DNA from: Ascidia mentula | Lineage: Eukaryota > Chordata > Ascidiacea > Phlebobranchia > Ascidiidae | NCBI GenBank assembly: GCA_947561715.1 | Contig: OX387201.1 | Location: 15,328,001-15,392,000, forward strand | DNA length: 64,000 bases | Direction of reading: 5' to 3' | In this document: one piece after another, positions 12,590-26,200 of the stretch | Position numbering within the stretch: the first letter of the stretch is position 1 | Layout: every line of letters begins with the position of its first letter | The notes under the pieces: model-generated | What the model was told of the DNA's origin: nothing | The model's database searches: none | What the model saw: the letters and a program-made list of their open reading frames with translations, nothing else | Made by a program: the position numbers and the translations under genes

Positions 12590-13650
12590 GCAAAACGTTA
12601 TTTACGCGTTGTGCTCGATGTGTTGAAAAGGTCGCCGTACTTACGTGAATGCATGTGGCTGCAGGATCAGCAGAAATGATAGGACAAATTGTATGCATAA
12701 TAACGTGTGCATCTATTTTGCTCTCAGTCCGTCCAAACTCCTCCGAAGGACTTATCTTTTTCTGAAACGAACATTACGTGTTGTCAGCTTCGCCAATACA
12801 AACAATGTTATCCGCAAATGATTTTTGACCCGGGACTTGTGACTCTTACCCTATGGTGTTGCATTTCAAAGGTTTGCGAAGTGTGTTCCTTGAGGGTGAC
12901 TACATGTTAAATCATTAGGGTTGGTTGAAAACCTCGTTACACATACACAAGAAAAGGGGTAAAGAAACGGTCAGGAATTAAAGGGTTGCGTGCAACGAAA
13001 TTGCAAAGTTATGAAAGAAATCGGTATTAGATGTGATCTCTGGGATGCTACATATGTTCAATCTTAGTGACATCGTAACTTTTCATACATTTACAAGGCT
13101 TGATAACGTAGCAACACTCTTAACTAAGTGCATACATATAGTGATTGCAATTGGTTGGAAATGTATTGCGTGGTCACGTGGTAACCGTGTTTTCTCCGCA
13201 TCCGACCTTGCCACTGTTATGTTGTTTTTAGTGAAAACAGCGATGAATGTCATTGTAGCGTCCTTTAAAGAATTTTTGTCAACCAAACAAATAAGAAAAG
13301 GTATTGTGATAAGTTGTCATGAACACGAAACGTTGCTGATTCATCTTTTCATTGTAACAATAGCGAATGTTTATCGTTAGCTAAGGCAATATAACTTACA
13401 ATATGACCAAAACAAATGCCTGATGGACGAAACTTTAACTTAAAAGCAACGATAAACATTCGCTATTGTTACTATGAAAAGATGAATTCATACGACCACA
13501 GCTTTGTTTCTATCCAGACAGGCAAAACAAAGCTTGTATTTTTTTAAGTTAATTGTTCTGTTTTTTGTGCGCCACTTCTCTGTTCATGAACAATAGCTTG
13601 GAATTTACCACCTCAAATTTCAGAAGGGACAGGTCTGAGCAACAGCCAAT
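12590..13650. repeat. 5' flank of TPR cluster, copy 2
   Basis: Diverged duplicate of 8110-9160 with the same order of landmarks, ending at the shared GGGACAGGTCTGAGC (about 13628). It places the duplication breakpoint upstream of the TPR promoter and shows that promoter and gene were copied together. Confidence 0.75.
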
Positions 13651-13936
13651 TGTAGACGAGGTTACGGAATACGTTTTTTAATTAGTGGTTTAGGTATTTT
13701 CCTATAGCAAAGTTTCGTATTAGAACATAATTATTGGCCCCAGTATAATTCAAAAATATTTTTAATTATTTTGAAGACAAACATACTGGCCCGAAGACAA
13801 AGATTCTATTGCAATAACATGTTTCATTTAGTTTTATGCATTATCCAACATATCAAATTTGTAAGAATGTTGTTCCAGAAACTCTCCAAGTCGAGCAACG
13901 ATATACACGTGAATCTCACCAACAACACTTATGTCC

Positions 13937-14003
13937 GATGCATACAAAAGGTGGCGAAAGAAATCTGCAAGGTTATTCTACAAAATGTACGAGCCTCATC
14001 CCA
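13937..14003 (+). pseudogene. fragment of a third TPR gene copy
   Basis: The frame VAKEICKVILQNVRAS matches VAKEICKVIRQNVRAS of TPR gene 1 (around 11250-11305), preceded by about 35 bases of weaker similarity. It then runs into unrelated sequence and a stop. It lies between the copy-2 flank and TPR gene 2, so it is a remnant left by unequal exchange. No other exon of this copy was found nearby. Confidence 0.75.
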
Positions 14004-14524
14004 TTGTTCATAACACGACGCTTTATCGGAACAGATTTCAAAATCAAGTGACCTCGCGCATGGAAACAGATAAAGCGTCGAGTCTGCACAAATATGTGTG
14101 AATGGGTTAATGAAATGAATCGTTCATTTTCAATGAAAACAAACTTTCACAATTGAAAGACTTGTTATTTATGGCATGTGTTGTGTCCTTCCATGGCAAC
14201 CAGGCTCCAAACAATGAAGATATTGAACATGCGTTGTTGCTTTGTTGCGGCAAGTCCATATAAATACTTGAGCTCCAAAGCAACTTGAGTTGAAGTTGGT
14301 CTATCTTTCTCACAGAAGGTCATCTGTTAGAAAGAGTTGGAGGCAAAAAGTCATTAGACAGTGCGACCAATAGGCTTTTTGCTGCCCATTTTGAGATTTT
14401 GAATTTTGATGTTGTACAGCCTATATGCACTTTTATTTGCGTAACATTTCCTTTCATTACATCCCTCAGGAAGTGTTGATCTTTACACTTTAGGAAAACT
14501 GGAAAAAAGTATTGAGTGAGTGAC

Positions 14525-15579
14525 ATGTCAAATTTAACTGGTACCACAACTACAGCACTTTCAGGCAAGTTACATAAAACGGTTTCTTAATTTGAATCCT
14601 ATGATAATATGACAAATGTTTTTATAGATATATCAAGTGATGACGAAACTGAAAATGAAATGTCGGTTTCAGATCTTACCGAAATTATTGGTACGTAACA
14701 GTAGCTTCCGTTCGTTTAATTCTGCTTAACAGTTTAATCTCTGTGCAATGACTAAATCGATTCACCATCACAGAAACACTTGAGAATTTAAATTTGAATC
14801 GAAAAATCCCACCAAAGAATAAAACAGAACAAGTCGTTGAACTCTCAGCTTTAATAAGCAAAGGAATATCAAGTTATGAAGCAAGCTATAAGGACTCTGA
14901 TGGAAAAAACGCATTGCAAAATGTAGCAATAGAAATTTGTGACGCAATATGTGGAAATGTTAAAGCATCACCAAACGACATTTTCAATTTGGCCAAAAAT
15001 CGCCATGGTAGCGAATTAACAAATGCGATTGTATTTTACCACGTGGCTGCACTGTATTTTGCCAAAGGAGAGTCTGTGCAAAGTTTTCTAAAAATTACGG
15101 AATGTGTGCAGGGTGTGGCGAACATCGCCAAAGAAAATGGCCGCAGTCCAATGACAACCAATGCGATAACTGCAATGGTTCTAATGTGCGAAATAATCGC
15201 TAAAATGAATGTTGTAAACCTCGAAAAGAAGACACTTAAAGTACACTCATGCCTTAAATTTATAATGTCTTGCAAACCTTTGGAAAACGAGTGGAAAGAA
15301 CTTAGGGATCTCACCCTCAACATGATCGAAGAAATTGAAGATTTTTATAAAAATGAAGCGGACCACTTTCGCATTTACGGTCTCTGTCTACACGACATGG
15401 GTCACATAACAAGTAATATGTCGAACCCAAAAGAATCCTTAAGCTATTTCGAAAAAGCACTTCAAGCCAGAAAAAATGCAACCGACTACAAAAACTCAGA
15501 CCATAGGATCAAACGTATAAAAGAAACTGAGGAAAACTTGAAAGTAGCCCGTGGCCGTTTGAACGCAAAAAACAAGTAA
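14525..15579 (+). CDS. TPR-repeat protein, gene 2
   Basis: Coding exons 14525-14564, 14628-14690 and 14774-15579 give 302 aa. The phases equal those of the last three exons of TPR gene 1 (splits at Asp and Glu). The first intron uses a GC donor (CAG|GCAAGT). The start ATG at 14525 was chosen because reading further upstream in this frame meets a stop; the N-terminal domain of gene 1 has no counterpart here. The TPR-like region includes AIVFYHVAALYFAKGESVQS and YGLCLHDMGHITSNMSNPKE followed by SLSYFEKAL, a good TPR consensus. AATAAA at 15693-15698 follows the stop by 114 bp. Similarity to gene 1 is clear throughout but moderate, so the duplication is not recent. Function unknown; likely a cytosolic scaffold or adaptor. 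Confidence 0.8.
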
Positions 15580-16299
15580 AAACGTGTTTTATGTTGTTAC
15601 TGTGAATTTTGTAGTTGTGTAGTGTCGCAATGCATTTAGCGTAGAAATTATGCTTATGTAAATCTTATTGGTGTTGCTACGTCATCTTGTATAATAAAGT
15701 AATGACCTCCCAACATATTTTAGATTTTACCCTTTAGGTTTTGCTCGATGTGCTTTATTTTTGTGAGTTCGTTTTGTGTAGACGTTGGTTGGTAACAACG
15801 TAGGCCTATATTTTATGCATTTTTCAAGCCTTTTTACCAAAGCGTAATATGCAATAAGCTACTACAGATAACACATATTAATCAACTGACCACATTTATA
15901 TCAGTACCTATTTTCAAATTATTTGGAGTTGGGCACAATAGTAAACACACGCAAGGGCATATAGCAACTGTATCGTCATTAAAAATGTAAAGCCCTAACT
16001 GATCCAAAATTTGTATGTACAAAATTACAGTAACATAACGACTGCATTTTAATCAGCTAAGTTTCCTGTTGATCTAATAAGGTCACTGTGTCATGTCAGG
16101 TATCTGAATTAAAATTAGTTTTACATGATAAAGTCGAGTGAGATACAAAAATCGATCTTCGGCGAGTCTAATTTGCTATGGGCGTGCACCGGTTAGAATA
16201 GGTATCATACACATCTGAACAAGACCTTGTCGACTTGGTGCTTCCTTACTTGCCAAAGGTATGTATTTACAAATCACTGTTTTGCAGCAGTGTATAGAC
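15580..16299. other. TPR gene 2 3' UTR and spacer
   Basis: AATAAA at 15693 marks the likely transcript end. No gene is seen in the remainder. Confidence 0.5.
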
Positions 16300-16500
16300 G
16301 CAAGGATGATTCGCTATTGTTACCTTGAAAAGATCGCAACCAATGCTGTATGTCTGACCAGACAGACACAACATAGTTGCAATTTACAATGTATTGCTCT
16401 TCTGGAATAAAATAAACGAGCTGTATTGATACCGCAATTTCAAAGTAAACTACACTAAAACATGACAACGAACCACGAAGTGGTTATTATGCTTGGATGA
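16300..16500 (+). pseudogene. relic of a further TPR unit (flank plus exon-1 scrap)
   Basis: The stretch 16310-16385 matches the duplicated flank (TTGCTATTGTTACCTTGAAA context at 8970 and its copy at 13460). Then 16464-16498 (AACGAACCACGAAGTGGTTA, then TTATGCTTGGA) matches TPR gene 1 exon 1 around 9583-9616. The two are much closer together than in unit 1, so the unit is internally deleted. It shows that the array once extended further right, and that exon 1 was part of the duplicated unit. Confidence 0.65.
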
Positions 16501-17273
16501 TGAAACGCCCTGAAAAAGAAGAAAACCGTCACCAGGTGCATGAAGGCAAATGACCACCAAACTCAATTTTAGGACAACTGCTCCGTCTTGTTTTGTTTCT
16601 TCTTTACATTTGTCTGCCTGCTGTTGTTACATCGTCTTTGGTTAGCACCACTAACGATGAGCACAGCCGTGTTCGAAACGTCTGCTAACGTTTGTTTCGT
16701 TAAAAATTTACTATGCCATATAAAACAAAAATAGGAAGCACTTGGTTCTGTTTTTGATGCAAAACAAAAGACTGTTAATGTCAAATAATTTGGGTGCGAA
16801 ATGAAATTCAAGTTGCACAAATAAAATAACAACCCATGAATATTTTAAGGAATATACGACAGGTGAATTCAAATCCGACATAAAGACGATACTACTTCAA
16901 TATACACAGGTCAGGAAAGTATGTTGTCCGTTACAATTGTGGTTCCCAAATTGAACATGGCGTAATAATTTGTCGTCGTGGTATCTATCAAGAACATTAA
17001 CTCAAAATTGATACCAAAATCCCTTCATCTTTCTAATACGCTTTGTGCGTAGCAACGGATATTTTCAAAAATTCGCCCGCGTCTTGGAAACCTCTGAATG
17101 GAGATTCGCGATGAAGTGACAGCAGTGTATCCGTTGTCCAACCGTATCTTCGACGCAACCCGATCAAACCAGGTATTCACCATGTCAAAAACTTGTTGCG
17201 TTTCTCAATCCCAGGGAACTTTCCTCTTCACGAAGGAACACCACATATTCCCAAAGATGTTTTCATGTTGAAT
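16501..17273. other. gene-free stretch between convergent TPR and DHX37 genes
   Basis: No open gene or repeat was recognised. It should contain the DHX37 3' UTR (minus strand). Confidence 0.4.
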
Positions 17274-20200
17274 TCAAGTATTTCCTGGAGGCCACGAAGC
17301 CATAACTTGTTGGTGTAATGAAGGTGGTACCCACTCCAAATATGCTTTTCTTAAAACTGTGAACGAACATAAACTGTTTGTAACTGAGACATAGTAGCAG
17401 TGATAAATTCATACTGGGCTTACACTGAAGCTTGGAAAAAATAATAAGTTTGAACTTACACTGAATTGAACATTTTTGCTTAGGTCCCAATACATAGAGG
17501 TTCAGTGCAACTTACAGGAACACTACTTTGGACCCACTCAGTCATATATTACATTGTGTGCTCTAAAACATCATTTAAATAGGTAATGTATGTACAAAAT
17601 GCAATTCGATGGGGGTTCAGTAAGTTAGGGTAACAGAAAGTAATATCGCGTTTGTATGCGATTACTTACTCAGAATACCAATATTAAACAAGAAACCAAC
17701 CATTCATATCAATGAAAATATTACTGTATAATTTGGTTGATATCATAAGGACCAAAAAGCTAGGCACCAAATGCACTTCTGTGCTCTTACATTGTGACAC
17801 ATAAAAAAGTCCAATAACCTGTGTAAGTAAACTTACAAGCCGGACTTTGCTTCCACTCTTCTAGAAGTTTCTTCCTGGAATCCACACCCCGACTGCTAAG
17901 AGCTCCCAACATTGTTTCCGTGCGAGGTTGGAGGCTGAATAAAAAAATTAAGTTTATTAAGGAGAAATTGTTCAAACAAAGTTTTGTACAGCAGAATTAA
18001 AGTCAGGGGGTAGATGACTATGTTTTAAATGAAACACTAGACTTTCCTGACAAATCGAATTCGGACATGTTTTGCTCTAATCGCATAGCGACAAATTATC
18101 ACAAGAGGAAATCTAATATTTTCCCTTGCGATTCTGAACAAAAGATTACACACATCCCTTACTTCGACCACGTCTTCACCATCGTCGCCGGCCGCGACAG
18201 CAATGACGTCACAAATCGTTTCAGTGACGTCACAACCTTTCCCTCGAGCAGGAATCGAGCAAACCATCGATACCTTCATGTACAAACGTTCACATGTCAA
18301 TTGGGATAAGATAAAAACAACACAACATTCACCTTTCCAATCCTTGGGGGTAAGAGATTTCAACCTCACCCAGTTGCCATGCCAACCGCCCGTACGTGGC
18401 AGTCACGTGACATGTTACGTCACCGCTTTGCGGTTTGTATTCCGGTTCGATGGTGGTGAGAGGTTTGGAGAAGGAGCAGTAGTTGGGGCAGAAAGCGGCA
18501 AGCCACTCGGGTTCGATCGCAACCACGTCTGTTAAAGTGGATGGAAAAAAAGTATTAACACTCGGATTTAACCACACGTGATTGTTGTAAGTTTTTTGCC
18601 AATATTAAAAGTTTAATAGAAAGGCGTAGTTATTATGTTACTGACAACAATGCTTCCGTGTGATGTTAAGAATTGGTTACAAGTTACTGTGTTGTTCAGA
18701 CCGAATCTTTAACTTTGTTGAGGGAACAACAATACGTTGAAAAGCGTGCATGCTACAAAACACAGCTATTTTAACAAAAAGTCGTTTTAATTTCGAATAT
18801 CTCCGTTACTTAGCTCAAATATAAGGTTTAATTCATGTTTTATGTACAACATAGTACGAAACCAAACAAAACAATTAGGTCTTGATTGCGATATAATTGC
18901 TGTTACGCCAGTGACTCGGTTATAGGCATGAAACTGTGACGTCACAAGTATGTGTACCTCTCATGTAAGTACGCTTGCCCTCATCCATTTCTACAATCTC
19001 CTGAAACACGACGTAGGTGGGCAGTGGATCACGTGACAACACTGATTCCGGGTGAATGAACACAGGAGAATCCAAAAGAAGGCTGCAATTGGATGTGACG
19101 TAATAATAGATACAAGACGAAAAACTCTTAAGCTAGAAGTTATTTCTCAACTATTGTATAGAACCGCAGCCCTATAATGAAATCCTGATACACGTTTGAT
19201 TTCACATTTAACAACCCAAGAGAAAGACGAAATAAAAATGATCTATGTATAAGCTGCAGACAGATGGCCACTGTTTCGACCTAAAAGGTCTCATCAGTCT
19301 GCAGCTTATACACAAATTCATATTATTGGCTCCACATTGCTTAAAAATGATCTAGTTCACTGCAAATTAACGGTGGCAAAAATGCTCGTTATATGTTTAA
19401 ACACAGACAAAAAAACTACAGCCAAGACTGCTTGATGCTGGAAATATCTTACCACTGATAAGCTCCGCGCATTTTTTTCGACTCGGATGCGGGGAGATCG
19501 GGATTTTTCGGAATAATTCGGGCCACGTGATCTCCGAACGCAGCGACGGTAATTTTACGAAGCAAGCAAACCTGCATTCACATAAACAAAATGTTTGGCA
19601 AAGGTTGCTACAAGAAAAACTTTAAAATATTGTTTTCTTAACTGTAACTTATCTGCAACAGCGCTAACTTTCAACGCGATACAAGATTGATGGCAAACCA
19701 CACAGATACTTGCCTGTTCGTCTGTTGGAGGATCCATCTTGGGATCCATGTATACGTCACAATTGGTAGTGACGTAGTTGATTGTGTTAGTAAGCTGAGC
19801 TCGCAGTTTTCGGACTTCCACAAGCGCTTTTGTTCTAAACATAAAAGGCGAGATGTTATCAACATAATTTCAATCTTTAATTTTATTGCATTCTTTGTCA
19901 ACATTATTGGGTGGTATTTGGTAGAGTTCTGATCAGCAATTTGTCTAACTGGTGTTTTTCGCCAATAAACAAGATTCACCGTGCATGGATTATGTCAGTG
20001 GTTCCCACTGCTATATAAACCATATTAAATTTGTAATTGATATATCCAGGTTTACCTAATGCAGTTAGACGCACAATAGCTTGGCGTCGCTCCTGCGTAT
20101 TCAGCTGCACCAACCGCCCCCAGCAACACCATGAGATCGCCAAACGATTTGCGTTCCGCTCCACCGCCCACGCTACTCCACAGCGTCTTCAAGTGGTGCA

Positions 20201-23200
20201 AACGCGCTCTAATTTGTCTCGCTTTATCCTGAAAACACAAAATTGGCCCCCTAAAAAGGTTTGTACTAAATGCAAGTGGGCTTTTTAAAGCAGAAAGCTG
20301 TTTTCTGGCGTCAGTTAGGACTTCAATTACAACAGACGTGTAACAGCAAAAATTAGCAATGGTGCCATGATATGAGGTCACTAAAAGTAAAAAAAAAATT
20401 ACCCCAAATTTTCTGAGGTGGCTCCAATTGTACATTTGTTTAATTTTAACTTTTTTTACTAAGTCTTTTTTTTACTGTTGGGAGGGAAACAAAACGAATC
20501 AATTTATCTGATGTTGAATTTAAATCATAAATGCAATCACAGAATATTTACCTTGTCAGCACCTTCGTAATCACTTGCAACTGGCGATATAAATAACTCC
20601 TGAAAATCAAAAGATATTTGAAGTCACCAGAAAACAATTTTCTACCTACGCAACCCTGTTTCATAAATCATCTGGAACAAACAGAATTACATGCGATATT
20701 AACTTAATGTCGTGCAGCATCGATTACAAGTTTTCTCCAATGTTTCGCCACCAAAAGAAATTGCTTACCCGAACGGTGAGCGCGGCGACTATAGTAATGA
20801 CATAGGCGACGACGTCATTCCCTGGTGATCGTTCCATTGCCATGGCGATCATTTTAGCGAAACGTGGATGAACAGGAAACGTGGACATCAATTTTCCGAA
20901 TTCGGTAATTTTCCCACTGAAACGAGCTGCGAGGGATAAAATAAAAATGCCAGCCATGAAACAAAGTGGACGTTGTGCTGATGAGTTCAGAGGTATTATA
21001 TATACTAGATTCTTGACATCAATACTGAAGTTGCGTGTTCGGGAAGAAACATTTTTAAATTTTATAAATGTTACAATCAGCTACAAAGTAAAAGTAATAT
21101 TTTTACACGCTTAAGTGACTTCTGCATGTATGGAAATATTTTTATATATTTCTTTTATTTGAGCATCAATTTTACTGTTTCCATGTTTCACCTTTTTTCT
21201 CAGCCCTCAGGTTGAGTGCTGGAGGTGGGGAGTTAACTGCACCCAATGCTATAAGCAACCTCTCAGCGCTCTCTAGCGTCTCGTATGGTGGTGGAGTAGG
21301 AAAAGGGAAATTCACAACGCGATCAATGTGCATTGATTTCATCTGAATAGAGTTAGCACAACAATAGTGAACAAAATGTTTGATAAATTAATTTAAAATT
21401 TAAGCAAGTGACGATTAAATAATGAAACACATTTTTCTATTTTACATACATTTTACAGATTAAATATGTTTTTGTGAATGCAGAGACAATGTATACTTTT
21501 GTATGTCACGGCAATAACAATTAACCCTAAAGGACTTTACTTACTTGGCAATCTCAACTTAAATATATGTTGTTACGTTACACTGAGATCGCAAGTTGAC
21601 TACCATGTTTAGAAAGCAAATAAAAACCACTTCATGCAACTAATCTTGCTACTGGTGAGGTTTAAACACAAAATCCTGGTTGTACAGAGCTACTGCTCTC
21701 CTAAATGGGCTGTGGTGGGAATTGCATGGTGTGTAGCAGACTAGCACACACAAGATAATACTGCTATTATCCTTGAATTAAAACAACCACTTCTCATATG
21801 GAGGGAACCTTACCTGTAGTACAAGACCCGCAACAGGTTTCGTTGAAATTTCGGGCAAATCAAAATCATCGAAATCTTGGAAAACAGCTGAAGAGTAAAG
21901 ACGATATGCATGACCAGGTTCTGTGCGACCCGCCCTTCCAGCTCTCTGATTGGCTGATGCTTTCGAAACCCACATAACTTGGAACGATGAGATACCAGTC
22001 ATCTGTGTAATGGAATAGATTTCTTTATTGACCGGAAACTAAAGCCACAGACATTTAACATCAAGTCAAATGATAAAAGCATAGTTATACAATGCTATGA
22101 AATAAAAGTGGTTCAAAAAGGAATATTGTCATAATATACTGCAAGAATCTGTCTGTGCAGGTCTGTGGAGGGGTCTTTTACATATCACTATCTTCAGGGA
22201 ACTCAAAAAGAGGGCAATAGAATGATCAAAAATCAGACAATTAAGTTTACACACCTTGTCATAAAACTTCTTTTTAACTTTTCCAGTGTCAACAACGTAC
22301 TTTACGCCAGGAATTGTAAGTGAAGTCTCCGCAACATTTGTGGCAATGATGCACAATCTAAATTTAAAAAAGATTAACCTAGTCAACATCAATTAGCTCA
22401 CCATTTATTACAAACCAAAATGCTGGAGAATGATCACACTATCAGGTATATATGTTGTACAAATGTTGCGCTGTCACTCAACATTAACATATTGTTTTTG
22501 TGTTATAAATCTGCACCATACCAGGACTAAAGTACATCTGTGCATGCATAATTTTTGTTTCTGAAACAACTGCTAACATTTGTGTTTTAAAATACTATTA
22601 AGTTGACATTTGGTTTTATTAATTTCAAAGATAAGCTTCATCAAAACAAAACCAGAATTGATACTCAGTCCCAGAGCCTAATTTGCATGTAACTATTTAA
22701 CCTGTTGCCCTCCGGTGGTGGATCAAAAACTAGTTTTTGCTTGGAAGGTGGCAGTAGAGAGTAGAGAGGTAGAACATACATTGGAAGGTTGGAGTCACAT
22801 TCTGTGGTGTATGCGCTGTCATCCTACAAAGAAATATTATTTAATTTGGTCATTTAATTTAACATATTAAAACTACAAACACATTATACTCATTAAAAAA
22901 GCAAAATTACGCACATAAAAACCAGTAAAATGTAATCATTTTTACCAGATACACTTCTGAATCGGACCCATCATCATTGTCTGATAGTACAGGATTACTT
23001 TCAGTGGGTAAATAACCTTCATTTTCATCATCAACAGGCATTGCCAACTCTTCTGTTTTGTAATTGTCCAGATTGAATTCTTTTGCTTCTGAAACAGAAA
23101 AACACTTCTGCCAAACATAATTATATGCATTGTTTTGTTTAGCGATACTATATGTGCTAAATTGTATGCAACAAATGACTTTTCTCTTGTATAACTTGTA

Positions 23201-26200
23201 AAAAATTAGATACCAAGCGTTTGTTGCTCTTATGACTTAAAATTTTTAGCCAAATAACCTAAAATATACATTTTTAATTCTTAAATTAACTTTTCACAAA
23301 CAAGAAAATACAAACTATTTCGAAGTTATTTGCACAGTAAATAAAATTTCACAATTTTTTACCAGTTTCCCTGTTGTTTTCACAGAGACGTTTTTGTCCA
23401 GATGTAGTTGGAAAAGTGTTATTGAGTTTTCTAATTAAAGCATGCACTTCTTGCTTTCCAGTAACAAACACCAAAATTCCACCAGATGGCAAAGTGCGAT
23501 GTATTTTACAAATCTGAGAACAAAACGCACTTTACAAAAAACAGTTCACAGGCAATGAAAATAAATATAAACATATGCATATACAAAAAGTTCTTGCATA
23601 AAACACCAACCTTTTTATAAGCTTCATTGAGATACGGACATTGGTTTTTGTCATCACTGTGTGGAGTTTTCTTGTTAAAGTGAACAGTCACTGGAAACTG
23701 CCTCACTTCAATCTGTGTCGATAACATGGGTTGGGTACAAATCAAAACAGATAAATAAACATATACTAAATCTAGTGGTGACTTAAGGCAATTAACACAA
23801 TGCAAGGTATTGTTTTAAAATATTTTTAAAAATAATAATTAAACAAATTTAGAAAATATTTTACCTTTAGCAAAGGGGGTGAAATTTTGAAAAGGTTTTT
23901 GTTTTCAGTGAAATCTTCAATCCTAAGTGTTGCAGACATGATTATTAGTTTTAAGGGATTGCCTTTCTGAAATTAAAAAAAAAAACAGTTTCAGTACGTA
24001 ATGTATATTGTGATTATGTAAAATACCAACATTCAATGCTTTAATTACAAAAATGTTTGTGTTGTAACTGCACCCAGGACTGGACAAGGACCAGTTTGGA
24101 TATTTCAAAAATCAACATACTTGGAGAATTTTCTATTTATTGTGTAAATATTGGAAAGTAAAGTAAAAGTACACAGTATTGATGCACAAATATAATTATA
24201 TATATATATAAATATCATACTAACCTTTCTCCGTAACGGAACAACTCTTGATAGTAATCCAATTAATACATCTGTGTTAGCAGTTCTTTCATGAGCTTCG
24301 TCAAGAATTATCACAGAATACTTGGAAAGAAGAAAATCAGCTTTCATTTCACGAGTTAAAACACCTTCAGTCATGAATTTAACTGTTGTGTCTGCTGTTA
24401 CATTGTTGTCATATCTGTTGAAAATAAATTACTATTGGTGTTATTTTGTATTGCTTTGCGTTGTGAAAATAGAGCAAAATAGTAGGGAGCATGGGCGTAT
24501 CCAGGATTTTTTAAAGGGGGATCTGGATCCCTTGGACCACCCTTGATACGCTTTGGTTGGGAGCTTATGACTACTTTTATTATGCTAGCATTGTGACAAT
24601 GCAAATTGCAAATACTTCAAACAGCAATGCTGGGTGTACAAAACTTTTAGAAATCACATTACAAACCTCTCATCTCACAAATCACATTACAAACCTTATA
24701 TGATAGGAAATTTCACTACATGGTAAATTCATCTCTGTTGCCACACGCTTGGACATGCTTACGGCTGCGACTCTTCGAGGTTCAGTGATTCCAATTGTTC
24801 CTTTTCTTTGAACATAAAATATGTTGTAAAAAATATGCTATAAACTAATATAAGTTATACACACAATAAGGCCCTGTATACATACCTTGTTGTGCATATG
24901 ATATGCAGGGGGGGTGTAATTTGTAAGTGCAATGAACAAGTTATTAAAAATTCCTTATTTGATACTACTTATATGTATATACCTTGTATATCCAGCTTCA
25001 TACAGAAATTGTGGAACTTGCGTTGTTTTTCCAGAACCTGTTTCACCGCAAACAATCACAATATCGTGTTCTTTAATTGCCTCCATAATAAGTTGTTCTT
25101 CAGCAAGTATTGGCAGCCGAAGACGAGACTCCTGAAACAGGAAAAATTATTCAAGTTATCTAAATGAAGTATATACATAACTTGAAACATATGTTCAACC
25201 ATTTTTTGATATTAAAAATGTATTTCAGGATTTAGTTGATGTTAATTTTGTACCACCTGAATTTCTGGGGTTCTATCTAGCTCAATGTAGATTGCAGGAT
25301 CACAAGTCAAAGATACGGTTTCTAAACAATACATGGAGGTGTATCGTAAAATATAAATGGAATGTTTTTGGTATATACAAAGTTCATGACATACAAGTAA
25401 AATTTCAGTTATTACAAAATCAATTGTAAAATCCCAAGCACAAGAATGTACCTGACACTGATGCTTTTTGTATATCTTCTGATTTAGGTTTTTCGTCAGC
25501 TGGGTGAGGTTGGTTGTTTCCCAAATCAATTTTCTCACTTACACAATCAGTCTGCTGCATCACTTGCAAGGAAACATCAATTTCATCTTTCGAAAATTTG
25601 CTACAATCTACACAAACATCATCAGTCAAAACACAACATAGTACGGTGACAAATGTCATAGAAATGTTTGCATGTATTTACATGTGTAGCAACTATATTT
25701 ACGGATTTGCTCATAATTCTAAGAATGAAGAGACTGACCCATACTATTACCAACATTGTTATGTGTCATTTTAACATTTATTGTGTTTTATGCCGTTTAT
25801 TATGTACTTTTTGCGTTTTAAGTCGTTTACTGCGTATTTTCCAACCTTTTGTGGTGGTTGGCCGTTAACAACATGATGTCACCACCCACACAAACCCTAT
25901 CTGTGATGTCAGTCTATTCAGCTCCATATATTCCTGGAGCTACACCAACTGTGTCATTTAAACTGATGATAAGATATCATCAGTTCTTGTAGAAACGTTT
26001 TTTCGTATGAAACATGATAAGAATTATATATACCTGATTCCATATTTTCTGTTTCACTGTCAGATGCATTGGTTGAAACAGAGTCATTTTCACTTTCCTC
26101 ATTTGCACTGAAATCATCTTTTGGGCGAAGTTTCTGATAATAAAGCAGATGTTTTCAGAAGGTTTTGGCTTTTTTCAAAAACACTCTATCAGTAATAAAC

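Noticed and set aside
18190-18240. Two TGACGTCA sites as a regulatory element
   Set aside because: They fall in a DHX37 coding exon and encode conserved residues (VTSL repeated); a regulatory role is not needed to explain them.
25956-25976. Palindrome CTGATGAT...ATCATCAG followed by GAAACG as another ribozyme
   Set aside because: The spacing between the CTGATGA box and GAAA does not form a proper stem II; it is only a short AT-rich palindrome.
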